DNA from: Prinia subflava
Taxonomy: Eukaryota > Chordata > Aves > Passeriformes > Cisticolidae
Assembly (NCBI RefSeq): GCF_021018805.1
Contig: NC_086283.1
Coordinates: forward strand, 10,925,162 to 10,989,161
DNA length: 64,000 nt
Reading direction: 5' to 3'
A model generated the notes under the pieces. It was not told the origin of the DNA. It worked only from the letters and a program-made list of their open reading frames with translations, and ran no database searches. The position numbers and the translations under genes were made by a program. Numbering within the stretch: position 1 is the first letter of the stretch; each line of letters starts with the position of its first letter. This document shows positions 35,621 through 48,491 of the stretch, piece by piece.

Positions 35621-36232
35621 TTAGAAATGTCTGCCTCTTTTCTGCTCAGCATTCCTCCTGACACCTGCTGCATCATACAACAACCACAACCCAGAAGGGC
35701 GTATGGAGAGGCTGTCATTTGGGTCAGTGAAGTGCTCACAGGACAAAGATGGTGATTTTATGTGCCATTGCCACCCACCAACAACATGCTGGTTTCATCA
35801 GAAGTGGCTGGGCACCAAAGAGGAGCTCACTGGCCCATTTGGAGATTGCAAGGCAAATGCCAAATACCATGAGGCAAATAGCACTGAATGGAACCACTGA
35901 ACGGAAGACCAACCCAGCCACTGTTGGGATGAGAAGGATGGCGAACAGCGTGTCAGGGCACCTCTACCAGTGGTAGCAGCACCATAAGGAATACACAGCT
36001 ATCTGTAAACACCATGGATGCCAAGAAATAAAACAGAGGAAAAAACAGCTTGATACACAAGTATGGACAAAATCAAGTATCAGATCCTAAAACATGATAC
36101 ATCTTGCGTAAGAGGAAAATGATGACTTTGACAACAACATGCTGCAACTTTGTGAAGAAATTGAAAGGAGGTGCTTGGGTAGGATGCAGAACAGACAGGA
36201 CAGATGGGACAGTGAGGTATTTGGATAACTAT
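35621..36232 (+). pseudogene. Unrecognised, possibly decayed coding stretch
   Basis: One frame is open for about 93 codons from after a TAG near 35618-35620 to a TGA at about 35901, including the ATG frame 35703-35900. It is rich in Cys, His and Trp in its middle (K-C-S-Q-D-K-D-G-D-F-M-C-H-C-H), an uncommon composition for chance frames. Past the stop the same frame continues in pieces. Around 36115 a shift of one base leads into about 38 acidic, charged codons (E-E-N-D-D-F-D-N-N-M-L-Q-L-C-E-E-I-E-R) ending at about 36228. I know no family that matches. It could be a decayed gene or retrocopy, or a chance pattern; I favour neither strongly. Confidence 0.2.
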
Positions 36233-36720
36233 CCCTGTCCTTCACACATGAGGTGTCTGAATCAGTGTAAAATAATGAAAGCAGCCTTCATCAGCAGAGT
36301 CCACTAATTGGTCCTGAAGACCAAGGTTCTGCACTCTCTGAGCAGCCTCCTTAACTGAGAAATCACTTCTGAAAACCTGAGTCCATGTGCACATTCTGTG
36401 AGATAGATTACCCTTACATGATGTCTGGGCCACCACTTAAAACACGGGTCTTGTCCATTTGAAAAAGAAAGAGCACACATTAGAGATGACTACCCCTACT
36501 ACACTCTCAGATTTAGAGTCCATTGGCAATAATTATTAATTATTCTTACTCTGCCTTCCTCTTCATCACACTAATACATGCCATCTCATTGTCACAAACA
36601 TGAACCTAGAAATGTCTAAAGAAGCACTAAAATTGCAGACTTAAAACAAATTGATATTAAGACAATGTTGATTGATATTAAGAGGGCTCCTGGCATACTG
36701 AAGAGCCACTTTAGTGAGCT

Positions 36721-36757
36721 CTTTAGAGACTTTAGAGACTTTAGGCACTTTAAATCA
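36721..36757. repeat. 9-bp tandem repeat, about four copies
   Basis: CTTTAGAGA twice, then CTTTAGGCA, then CTTTAAATC. A short degenerate minisatellite. Confidence 0.8.
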
Positions 36758-36782
36758 TAAATGAGCAGGAAGGTTATATAAA

Positions 36783-36807
36783 ACCAGTTAATATTAGATT
36801 AACTGGT
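36783..36807. other. Perfect 10-bp inverted repeat
   Basis: ACCAGTTAAT (36783-36792) and ATTAACTGGT (36798-36807) around the loop ATTAG. It could form a hairpin; no function is implied. Confidence 0.75.
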
Positions 36808-37712
36808 AGTAAGATTGGGGAACTTTATCTAGAATAGCTTTCAAACTAATTTTAATTAAAATTTTTAATTATAATGAAGGAAAGTTGGGAAATTGTGGTT
36901 GTTGCCAAAGAAGGCACAAAGGAAGGATCAAGTGATCAACTAACTACATGTAGCTGTATTTAAAAGTGAGTCATTATGCATTTTAGAAATTAAAAATTAA
37001 AAGTAACATTTTTCACAGACTGTTATATAGCTTCCAGCTGAAGCTCTTACACTTCCTTTAAGTTACATTTGCAATTTCATACTTCCTATCTTGCAAAAAG
37101 AAATAGCAAGTTTCCAAAAATGGCTAAACATGTAAAGACTCTATTTACAGCTTGTGATGAGGTGAGAAGAAGCAACAGAGGCTTTGACAATTTTGAGAGC
37201 AGGTAGTGTGAATTAAAAAAAAAAAGGTCCAGAATCTTTAGCTTTTCTCTCAGAGAAATGCAAAGAGCCTGTAGCTGATATGAGATGGGATATTAAATTA
37301 GCATCTCACGGATAAAATAAGAATGGCAGCTCCAGGTTACCTATAAGGTGTGAAGATTAATTAATGGATGTTTGCATTCTTTGTTGAAGATGTAAGACAC
37401 TGTATGAGTGCTAAGCATTACTACAAAAAGGAATTTCCAGACCTTGGTAAGTTCAGTTTATGTAGTATAAATTACTTCATATTTCTTCTAAATAATTCTG
37501 CAGTACTTTTGCCAGTGCTTGTCACCATCTAACTGCAAAAATTGAAACCTTGGCTATCTTAAAGGCAAGATGACAAAATATTGCAAACTATCTGTAATAA
37601 TGTACTGCAAGGCAGAACAGTGCAAGAAAATATTAACTATGATGAAGGCCCTGAAGTGTGTTACGTTCTCTTAAAATGGATTCATTCTTGCTTAAGGCTT
37701 TATATATATGAG

Positions 37713-37877
37713 AAAAACAAACAAACAAACAAAAAACCCCCAAAACCAACAACAACAACAACAAAAAACCAAAACCAAACCAAACCAAAAAAAAAAACAA
37801 CAAACAAACAAAAAAACAAAACACCAAAACAAAAAAAAACCCACCCCAAAAAACCCAACCCCCCCCCCCAAAAAAAA
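37713..37877. repeat. 165-nt tract of only A and C
   Basis: From 37713 to 37877 the plus strand has no G and no T. It moves from (CAAA)n through (CAA)n to mixed A and C runs and ends with nine C's and eight A's. The 102-codon frame across it (37581-37889) is an artefact of this composition. Confidence 0.95.
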
Positions 37878-40800
37878 GGGAAAAAATAATTAAAATTTAT
37901 TAATTTCTGTCTTTCTAAAAATAAAGGGAGTGCTGGAAAAACCTAATCTCGATGTGTTCAGCCCTAGCCCCATTGAAGTCAACATGGAAACTCTACTGAC
38001 AGCAGAGCAAAAGAGTCTCAGCCAATGCATCATATATTTTTAGCACAATTTTATTGAAGAAAAGCAAGTTATGCTAGATAACTACTCATAGGCGATTTGG
38101 AAAACAGCACAAACACTGAGGTGACAAAGGCAGCTGTCGATATTTGCTTGCCTAAGTTAGTAAAAGGGAAAGCAGATTTGTAAAGGTGCAAAAAGACCTC
38201 TAGCACTGACTGGAGATGAAAGAATTGGAGACATTAAATTTAGATAAAGGTAGTATCATATATGAAAGAAAACAATGTTAATTCCAGATATACAAAAATA
38301 GGCTTCGCCAAGACAGTTCACTATGTAGGAAAGAGATGTTGCCATTACATAGTTCTGGGAAATATCACTTGGGGAAAAGATTCTGCTATGTTTTACCTTA
38401 ATTCTTTTCAAATAGAAGCCCCAATGTTTCTACTGTGAATAGTAGAAATAATCATTACCTACAAGAAAAGCTTTGGTTTAGGAATGAACAGAAGTCCATA
38501 AATATCTACATATACCCTGCTGCTTCACATATTGTTTGCTTTTATTTGGACCAGTAATCTGAAAGAATTAATGAAGAATTGATCTGACTATACCTTGTGC
38601 TGTAGGATGACTGCATTATTTTCACACAGACCTTTTGTTCAGTTTGCTTTTCCCTGCTGACAGGATGTCCCATTTTCAGGAAGGCAATCTGCTTTTCAGC
38701 TGCTGCTCTCCTTGGAGAAGGTATGGCAGGGCAGCCAGGAGGTAACATCCTCGTGTGTCTCCAGCTGTCCACAGGACTTGCCAGCGTATGCTGGGGCACA
38801 AAATGGAGATGGAGGATCACGGTTGAATTTCTGGCTTCCTTCTGTCTAATTGTGTTTTAATGGCCTGAGTGCTAGTTATCTTGCCCATCAACTGCCCTAT
38901 GCAGCAAAACAGGCCCCATGAATCAGACACATCATCTCAGCATGACAGGGCTATTTATAGAACTGAAATACGTAATTTAATAATACTTCAGGCCAGATTC
39001 TCAGCTGATGTGAACATGCACAGTCTCACTAAAATCACTGGATCTTTTCCGACCAGCTTTAGGCAAGGAGCTGGATATCTGTTCATAAGGATTGTAGAAA
39101 AGAGCCTGTATTTATACACTATGCAAGGGCAGGAAAACCCCATACTCCCACTGGGTTGCCTCACTGCATGCCGGTTTCTCAGAGCACTGAGCTAATTTGA
39201 GGAAACTCAATTACAGAGAGTGTCATAGCTGCTAAAGGGTCTGTAATTCATCACCTGCAAAACAAGGGTAGTCAACACTGAAAAATACATGAGCTCCTCT
39301 GAGTTTTTTGAGCCACTGGAGCAGTAGATCACAGCAACATGTATTCCAGTTCTCTTCCCTTCCTTCCAGGTTAGTGAAACCAGGCTATAACGAGAAGACT
39401 CTGCTTCTCTGCAGAGACTCTGCCTCCTTTCTGCATCCTCTGCACAACAGCATAGTTATTCCAGCAATCTTATTGACATCCATTTAGAGCATTTTAACAT
39501 CAAGGTCAGTACCCTGGAAGGTGAAACACAGCTGCTTAAAATCCTTCTGCAGCAGACACATTGGACTAGGATCTCTATCTCCCTGATTTGGCAGTCCCTA
39601 ATTCCAGTCTCATTTCAGAAGCCTAAGTCAATCAAACCAGCAGGCACGCTTTGGCACTTCCTACTAGAATGAGCTCCACAGGGACAAAGGCAATGCCTAG
39701 TGTCTGAACACCAAATTGTTTGCACACACCCTTGATGCTGTGAGTCAGAGTCTGGTCAGGATTGCTGAGGCAATGCTGAGAAGCAAATTCAGGCACCTGA
39801 GGAACTCCGAAGTGCATAAACAAGTCTCTCCTCAGGTGTCCAAATGTTCCAGATACTAGTTGAGTCAGGAGACCTAAGGATAGCCATTAAGACATAGGTC
39901 TTAAATCCATTTTTGTGATTTTTTAAAAACAAAAATTATCAGTAGTTCAGGCCTGAATCATTACATATGTTTAAATGCCCAGCTCTGGAAATTTTTCTCT
40001 ACCTAGAGTTGATCTACCTGTAGTGTTATATTCCACTAAAACCTTCCAGGCAGTTTTAACTTTTGTTTTTCTTCCTATGCTGTTAGTGTGGTAGAAAGAA
40101 AACACATGAAAATAATTTCTAAGCAAGTACTTCAAAAATGAGATAACACTACATCAGCTGCAATTGTTATAAGAGAGAGACATTGTGGAGAAGTTCTTAG
40201 ATGAGAAGAAGCACACCTGTGACACAGTAGAGTTTTGTGAGTTTTTTTGTTGTTTGTTTTTAACAATATTGGTCTTTCATATTTGAAAACAAGAAGATTA
40301 GGCTGTCATCATTTCAGGTGCATATTCAAAGCAGGGTTTACATTTTTAAGCACAAGAATGAGTGGAAAACAAGGAGAAAGTGAATTGCAAGAATTACTAT
40401 GTGCTCTAATGCCAGCTACTTTGACTTACTGAAGTACTCAGCAGGCTGTACTGTCAACTAATAGGATCAACAGGATGGTGTGCCCTGGGGCATGCCACAT
40501 CTGTTCTGAGGACAATCTGATTCTCTCTCAGCATTGTGTATAGCTCCACACATCTGTTTGTGAAAGCTCAAGGCTCAGTTTATATTATTATTAAACTCAA
40601 AAATATCTTCTCACAGGTGGCATGCATAAAACACAGTGAGAGAAAACTGAAAGCCTCACAAATCAGCAACAGTCTGACTGCCCCTGTCTAAGTTCCCCCA
40701 AGTCCTGGTGAGGTGGAGGTGAGAATTTGAAGAGAAGATAAAGAGGTCTCATATTCCTTGATAAATACAGAAACAATTACTTTCTCAGACTAGATACACA

Positions 40801-41009
40801 TGACAGTTGATGTGCTGATGAGAAAAATTTATCCTGCTTTAAGAAATGTGCTTTGTGTAGTTGGTGAACATGAGGTGGCAATTATAAATACTGAGGGATT
40901 TTTTTCTTCTGGGGAAAGTTTTGAAGAGCTTTTCAGAGAAAGCTCTCACCGCTACATTAATATTTTCACCTTTAGATTCAATTGACCTGACTCTGCTTGA
41001 GGTAATAGA

Positions 41010-41051
41010 TTCTACTGAGAGTCAGTAGAATTCTACTGAGAGTCGGTAGAA
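41010..41051. repeat. Tandemly duplicated 21-bp palindrome
   Basis: Unit 1 (41010-41030) is TTCTACTGA, GAG, TCAGTAGAA: perfect 9-bp arms around GAG. Unit 2 (41031-41051) is identical except TCAGTAGAA has become TCGGTAGAA. So one interrupted palindrome is duplicated head to tail with a single substitution. Confidence 0.95.
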
Positions 41052-41634
41052 ACACCACCTGGATCAATGTGGTAGGAAAGTTGAACCTGGTAGCCACTGC
41101 CAGATGTTAGATGAAACAGCTTGTACTCAGAAGTATTTTTAGTACCTCTTTCAAACCAGTTTAGTTGATGTTTGAAGTAAAGCTAATGGCACCTCTCTGA
41201 CATAAGGACATACCTATGTTGATGAAGCTGCATCTATTTTTGCCAAGATTAGTAGCAAAACATGAGAGTTTTACAGGTTGTAAAGGTGTTTTTGATTTAA
41301 CAGATTGTTCTCTAGTACTGACAAAGGTGCTAAAACAGACTTAAGCACTCTCATTTTTAAAGTAGCTATTTTGTGTTAAGCAGTCCTGTTTAAATGAAAG
41401 TCATAAATTGTGCATGTGCTCCTGCTGGCTATTAGCTTCTAGTTAGTAGATTCTGAATTACCCTCTGAGAGTGAAATGCTTATGTGAGTCACAGTTCATG
41501 ATATTGCTTATTCAGCTACACCTCTGTAATTTGTGCTAATTGAGTTAAGTAATAGTGTCACAGGACTTTCGTACAGAGTTTCTGCTCTGGCTGTAGTTAC
41601 GTGTTGTCAATTATCAATTCACACTAATCACTAT

Positions 41635-41654
41635 TACTGTCAAAACTGACAGTA
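41635..41654. other. 8-bp hairpin
   Basis: TACTGTCA (41635-41642) and TGACAGTA (41647-41654) around AAAC. CACTA and TAGTG just outside extend the pairing imperfectly. Confidence 0.6.
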
Positions 41655-44588
41655 GTGTATGGCAGTATTTATCTTACTCCAGAAGGTTCATTCATGTGGT
41701 ATCTATTCTCTGCATTCATACCTTATTCCAATTATTTGAAGTGTTCCCACCTACCCTCCTTCATTCTATCCTTTCTTCTTTCCGTTATTAGCCATAGCCC
41801 TCTTTCATGATAATTTTTTAATTTATAGTATTAACCCCATTATTTCAGCACTGATTAACAAATGTAGGTTCCCCAGCAATCTGCTTTCCTCTTCTCCTCC
41901 TAATCAGTCATTACTATAACAGGCTTCTTGTTACTCTGAATGCCTGCTCTGCACATTTTTCCAGTGAAGGTGCTGGAGAGTCTAAAAAGCCCCTCAGCAG
42001 AGGAGAACTCATCTGCTGAAGTCCAAGGGATCAGCATCATCTCATTGAAAATGAGAGAAAGGAGAGAAGGCTGATTGCAGCTTTATCTTGCACTACTCTG
42101 CTGAAGCTTTCAAATTTACTTGCAGCTGCTGCTGCTGATACAATATTGGAGAAGATTTTACAGCAGCAGTATATTGATGCTATAAATAAGATCAAACAGT
42201 ACTCCTGTTAATGATGAGGCTTAATAAGGAAGAAGACATAAAAAAATCTTTCAAATCCCTATAGTGTTTCTACAGTTTTATTCTCATGCTTCCTATAGCT
42301 CTCTTCAATATTCCATTTCTATTATGATTCTTTGTTATGACTGATACATTTAGATATCTGGCTTTATCTAGGCCTTATTTTATATTAGACTTAGATTACT
42401 TTGTCTCATGCTATATAGACAATATTTGTTTTCCTATACCTTCCCTGTTCTTTATTCTTTCTACATCTCTTTTTCCTGCTTCTATCTTGCTGCATGTCTC
42501 TGCAAAGTTCTATGACATTTACTGCTTTCTAGTGATTGCTTTATCTCTTCATCTTCCTTTTAATTTCTATTCCCAACCTTCATTCTACTCCTTTCTCTCT
42601 TTGGGTCCTTCCTATACAAGGTCTTTCTGTATTTCATTTAGATTGCTTATTTCAGAATACAGTCCCTAAACACAAGTATAATAACCATAACTTAAACTCC
42701 CCCATCAACACAATTTCATATTGAGCAAGAATTTGTCTGGCTTAATTTAGAGAATACAATTAGTTAGCCCTATTATGCAAAAATACAATCTGAAAAAAAA
42801 TTAAGAATTACATAAAGATAAAGATGGTTGGGTGTGTCCCCTGGACCGTCGCTTTCTTCCATCAGAGATGCAATGCGTGGTATCACAGCTCTCTCCTGAA
42901 CATCTCATTTTCATTTTGCTGAAGGCCATGCCCTAAACCACTACAGTTCATGTTTTTAAATCTGGCTTGCAGCCTACGCTGCAGCACACCTTTGCAGAAG
43001 ACAGTCTCTTTCCCTCCGGTCTTCCCAGTGGGCTTGGGAGGCCCTACGCGCAGCTGCACAAGGAGGGTCTGCGGCTGATAGATGTGTGTGCAGAAATTTC
43101 GAGGCCTGACCTTTGCACTGGCACCTGGCTACTCATCCTCCTCAGAGCCTCTGCCTGCAGGGCAGGGCAGCACCCAAGAGCTTTTTCTCCTCCCTGCAGC
43201 AGCTGGGTACCAACAGCAGAAGCTATAGCATTCACGAAGCTCTGTAATCCTCCTCCCTGCCTGGGACTTTCCAGAAACAGGTAGAGCTGAAGTACACACA
43301 AAGTATTTCACAGTGTACTGTGAAGTTGGAAAGATAAGCCTGCAGTCAGTCATGTCCTGCCGGTGCTGAAAGAAACTGCCTGGAACACTCACTGGCCTCC
43401 TGGCAGTATTGCTAATTTATCTCTGTAGCTCAATAATTCACCAGCACCCCAAGCCCATGCTGCTCCAATAGAGAAGCCCCTCACCCTCACACAGTTTCTA
43501 CCAGACAGCCTGGCAGCATAAGTCTGAACTTCTCCCTACAATAAAGAAAATTATGGCTATTTAAGCACTGCATCAAGCACTTTGCTGTGTGGGTTCCTCC
43601 CTGGTGCAACTCCTCCCCAGTTCTTCACAGGGAATTGCTAAAAATAGCACTTTTGTTTCTTCCCTACTGCTTGGTCTTTGGAATTTTATTGTAGTTTTGC
43701 AGGCAGTCAGTTTGTAAGAAACACCACTGAGAGACCCTGCATGAGTTCTCTCTGAGTATTGTGATTTAGGAAGCCTAGACAGAGCTGAAGGACCCTGTGA
43801 TAAACCATGCAGACCTGGAGACCAGACAGGGTCACCTCTGGACTTTCCTACTAATCAGCACTGGAAGGGGCAAACAACCTACCTTTGATATACTGAAATG
43901 TAAGAGTTTTGTGCCAGTTTTTCCTTAATGAAGCAGTGACATACCAATAAACATACCAATAATTTTGTCTTCCAAAGTGAATCTTATGTATCCAGCATAG
44001 GTGAGGGAAAAGGAGAGGAAATAACCTGCAACACGGATTGAACAAAGGCTCTGGAGATTTAGTGTGCAGCTTCCAATGTGAAGTGTCATTTAGCAACAGA
44101 CCTGACTTAAAATATCCCCAGTTTTATCACCTTTGCAGCTTGGTCCTGCTTCTATATCTCACCTAGACTGCCTCCTCCACATAGAATTAATGCAACTTTT
44201 AAGGGCATGGACTGAAATAATCCAGGTTGAAAAACCGCTTGGGATGGGAAGAATGGTAGGGAGGGAAAGGCAACAAAAACTGATGCAAAAAAAAAGTAAT
44301 TTATTACGTCGTTCATCTAGTAAAAATTACTTTTGGGGGCTTATGAATGACAATTATTTTAGAAAATGCTTTGTTATTATTTATGGATTATGTAGATTAA
44401 AGACTGTTGTAGAGACTTGCATGCTGTGATGAGAGGCTTTTGAAAATTACTTGAGAGTAGCAAAATTCCTGTAAACAGGTATTAGTTGCCAAATATGAAC
44501 AGACTGAAAAAGAAGAAAGGAGGCAAAGCATTGAACACCGCACAAAAAAGCAGTTTAAGTTTTGAAATTCAGAATAGCATATTTTTTC

Positions 44589-45222
44589 ACACTGGGGGAA
44601 TGAGGTTTTTTCCCATTGAAAATGGCCACCATTTGTGTCCCCTCTAACAAGGCAAAAGAGTGTTGCTGCTGTAAAAATTTGAAAACTTTGGTGAATTTCT
44701 CTTGAACCAAAGATTCCATCAACTAGGTCTCTGGCTGGCCTTGGAGCCCCAAATGCTACCTCTGAACTGACCCCCAGACACTAGAGGAATGAGTTTTTTC
44801 CCTATGGAGAAAAGTCATTGTTCACATCCAATTGCACTGTGAGAGAGTGGGGTGCTGCCTCCTAAATTCGCAAACAACACAGGATTTCTCCCACACCAAA
44901 ACTGCCATCAACAAGGCCTCTGGCTCCAATTGGAGCCCCAAACACCGCCTCTGAGTTGACACTCATTTCCCCAGGAAATATATGGGTATAAATTCTTATA
45001 CCCATGGAAAATGGCCACCGTTTGTGTCCACTTGCATGGGGTGACATAGGGTTGCCACCTCGAAAATATGCCAACTTTGCAGAATTTCTCCCAAACCAAA
45101 GCTGCCATCAACTAGGACTCTGGCTTGCCTTGGAGCCCCAAATGCCACCTCTGACCTGACCCTGACACACTGGAGGAATGAGGTTTTTTCTCATGGAAAA
45201 TGGCCACCATTCGCATTCACTA
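44589..45222. repeat. Degenerate tandem array, unit about 190-200 bp, 3.3 copies
   Basis: Each unit begins near ACACTGGAGGAATGAG, followed by a T-run, then a GGAAAATGGCCACC block, GAATTTCTCCCA, GCCATCAACTAGG and TTGGAGCCCCAAATG. TTGGAGCCCC occurs at 44741, 44930 and 45130, giving spacings of 189 and 200. Unit starts are at about 44589, 44778 and 44972, with a partial fourth from 45167. Unit 2 has diverged in its GGCCACC block and unit 3 carries an extra hairpin at 44982-45005. It is not a known repeat to me and it is not coding. Confidence 0.85.
44982..45005. other. Perfect 10-bp hairpin inside array unit 3
   Basis: ATGGGTATAA (44982-44991) and TTATACCCAT (44996-45005) around ATTC. It takes the place of the T-run block seen in the other units. 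Confidence 0.85.
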
Positions 45223-48200
45223 AGTGGCACACTGACTGCAATTTTGCATTTTTTGTCAATTTTTTTGGAAGTCCTGGAATTTCTTTTAGTCTCTTCTCTT
45301 TAAGTAGCTTCACCTTCTCTTTAAGTAGCTTTTGATTTTGCAGTGTTCCTTCCTGTCTGTTTTCCTTCACTGTAAAAAGCTATAGAGACCCTACTGAAAC
45401 TCACTAGCTCCTTATCGGAAGAAAAACAACTTTCTTACATTTGAAATATATATGAAACATTTAGCAAGCACCAAATCATTCTCTCTTCAAAAAGAGGTCT
45501 AAAGGGCAATGTTTTTTCAGTATATTGCAAAACAGTTTCATATATATTTAATGGATTTTGCTAATTTGACCAGATGTCAGATTTATAGGGCCAGTGATTC
45601 AAAAATGTTGCAGCTGTTCAAGAACTTAGGTGTTTTTAGCCAATTTGAATGTAGATGATGTGGCTATGTAGAACATTTTTTCCCCTTTCATTTCTCTTTC
45701 CTTTATTAACCTTTACCACAACTTCATACTGCATTAGAAGGATGTCTTATTATTTAATCTGTTTCCTGGCACTTACTGAACCTTGACTTACTGAAAATGT
45801 CTCTCTTGTGGAAGTAGGGAGGAGAAAAGGGCCTGTTGGAGGTTTTATAAAAATGCAGGCTCACAAGCTAGACACTGGAAATATAACAGCTCACTGCTAA
45901 GATTTAGGTTGCAGCAGCCTGAAGGGAGGCCACTGTTAGGGGGAAAAGTGAGAGGAGGCACAAACGTGAATCCTGATCAAGGCAGTGAGTGACAGTGTCA
46001 GCCTCGCCCCATAGAACAGGAAAAAATATTGCCACGAGACTTCCCAGGGTCTTGTGGCAGCCACAGCCATGCCCATGTCTGATGAAGGAGAGGCTTTGCT
46101 GATCGAGACCACTATCTATTTTGTTGTTCCAGGGTGACCTCCATAGCACTGGTCATTCCTGCCTAGGCTTGAAACCAGAGTTTTGATACAAAGACATGTA
46201 TAATTAAATGACATACCATAAAGGTAAGTAATTTTTAAGTCTCTAATATGGAAGACGATTATGGATCACTATACTTCAACGGGAAATTCACGGATATACC
46301 TCACTGACATATCAATTTGGAGCTCATGCCTCCAGATGACTAGTCCCTCTGTTTTTTCCTCCAAGCATGGATGTCCTTTAGAGGAAGCTGTAATAAAACT
46401 AATTTCTACCATCACCAAGGGCACTGCAGATGAAAAATGAGAATACAAGTTGAAATGAACATAAATATTAGATGTTAAAATATATCACTGTTCAGAATGA
46501 AGTAGGGACTGAGCACTGTGAAGTCCCGCATATATTCTGTAGCTTGTGACAAAGTCATTTCTGTTTCTTTCAGGAAGATAAATAGGTCATAGGGTTCAAC
46601 TATATAATCAGTTAACATGTGTAGGGTATAGGAGAGAGTAGCATTTTCTCTTGCTATATCAATCTTTATGGAAACAAATAAAGCATAAGAACTTCCAAAC
46701 TATCAAATGCCAAATGAGCTGCATTGAACCCCAGAATCAGAGTTTAGACACAAAATCAACAAAATTCTGTTACCAAAACAAGGGAAGGAAAATTAAAGAT
46801 TAAATTTAAGAGCTTGATTTTCATAATGATTCTATATCTACAGCATGAAGTGGAGCCTTGTCAAGTTTATTACCTGTGAGACTGGAGAGTCTTACAATGG
46901 TACTCAAAGTGAAATTATGTCTATCAGGATTTTGTTGCTTTAGATCTAAAAATAAAGCCTAACCTTTATATTAATTTCAGTTAACATTTAAGTCTGGCTA
47001 TGGTACCTGTATGGGTTCAGTTCTAAAAAACCAGTTAAAAAAAAAATTGATCTGTGATGTGTATTTTTTGCCAAGTAAAATAAATATAAATTATATGAAA
47101 GCTTTTAGTCTATGTCACTGTACTACCTGTTACAAGTATTCTTCATTGTCTTTTCATAATATGATTTGGAAAAAAACAATTAAAAGCTTAAAAAGAACAC
47201 CTAAATTTACTATTTGACCCATAAATGTCTTATTTTCTAAATTTATTTTAATGTTTCTATAGTATAGCAGCATATACAAGAGGATAGAACAAAGTAAGTT
47301 TGGAATAAGGATACTTATGGCAAAAATTTCCCATTTCCAAACTCACTATTCTATGAAGAATATTAATATACTTTTGTTTTCATTTGTTTAGGTATAATTA
47401 CTCTGGGAGATATTGTCATGTGGGAGAAAATACAAAGATAAACATGTTTAAGATGAAGAAGAGAGAATTTGCAGTATCATTTTCTTTGTGATGTATTTCA
47501 CTGTCAATAGGAACTTTTCTAGAAAAGGGAAGGGAGCTAAAGATCTGTGCCAGCATCCTCAGATTATCCTAAGAAAAAACCGTAGCCCACAGATAGGTGG
47601 TCATGAAGTTCAACAAGGCTAGTCATGGCTCTGCCTTAGGGCAGGCTTTTTGGATATATCTGGGCTTAGAAGCAGGATGAGGGCCAAGGTCCTTGGGTCT
47701 CCGTGATTTCTGTCTGAGTCCTTTGGTAATAAATACCTTAAAGGAATGTAGTTGTTGTCATTAGGCAACTAAGCTCTGCCATTCTTTCCTGTGCTGGATA
47801 GCACTTTCTATATTTTGGCAGTAGAGATTATCAGAGTAAGGAGGATAACTTATGAACAAAACTCATAGCAATGTAAAAAAAAAAAAAAACAGGTTCTGGA
47901 CCATAATTATAGTTTTTAATGGGTATTTTTTTGCATGACACATTCAGGCGAAATAGGAGCTCACAAACCTTCAGCTGAACTTTGCTCTGCTGCCCTGGGC
48001 ACCTTTGCTTGTGTGGGTGACAGCAGCCTCAGACCCTGTCAGTATGTCGGGCTCTGCCAGCTCCAAAGGTCTTCAACAATTAAAAGTCTATCAACCAGAA
48101 ATTGAGATTTTTTTTTTTTAACCTCTTTAGTCTGTAAAAGCTTTCCTGAGCCAAATCATCTAACCCTACTCTCTAGGTAAAGAGAGACCCAGAAGGAAAA

Positions 48201-48491
48201 AGGTGTTTGGGCAGGTCTGGATGAGACTATTATACAAAGTAACACTCAGTGTTAAAAGCAGGGATAGTAAATTAGGCTGAAAGCAAAATGTGGTAATGGA
48301 CAATGATAAATTATGTGACAATATAGAACTACAAATGTGCATAGATTTAGGCATATAGAACAAACAAACCTTAAACCCCTGACATCTAGCTCGAAATTTC
48401 ATTAAATCAATTCATGGATATTATGTGAACCTGATCTTTCAGTTTTTAAACCTCTTTGCAGCTGTAACAAGAACGCAAGGGGTTTTGGTGC
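45223..48491. other. Unique sequence, no gene seen
   Basis: AT-rich, with frames of at most 81 codons. A moderately GC-rich stretch at 45900-46150 has no recognised content. Confidence 0.55.

Larger units (their letters stand above)
33701..37712. other. Mostly unique sequence with a possible decayed coding stretch
   Basis: It contains the uncertain coding remnant at 35621-36232, a 9-bp tandem repeat at 36721-36757 and an inverted repeat at 36783-36807, listed separately. Otherwise it is AT-rich and stop-rich. Confidence 0.5.
37878..44588. other. Unique sequence, no gene seen
   Basis: 6.7 kb with frames of at most 110 codons (42337-42669 plus, hydrophobic and AT-rich, probably chance). A GC-richer patch at 42960-43300 gives 105- and 85-codon frames on opposite strands, neither recognised. 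The duplicated palindrome at 41010-41051 and the hairpin at 41635-41654 lie here. Confidence 0.55.

Noticed and set aside
37713..37877. CRISPR array or telomere-like repeat
   Set aside because: No regular repeat-spacer pattern, and the units do not match TTAGGG.
37581..37889. 102-codon frame rich in Lys, Thr, Asn and Pro
   Set aside because: Product of the A/C-only tract.
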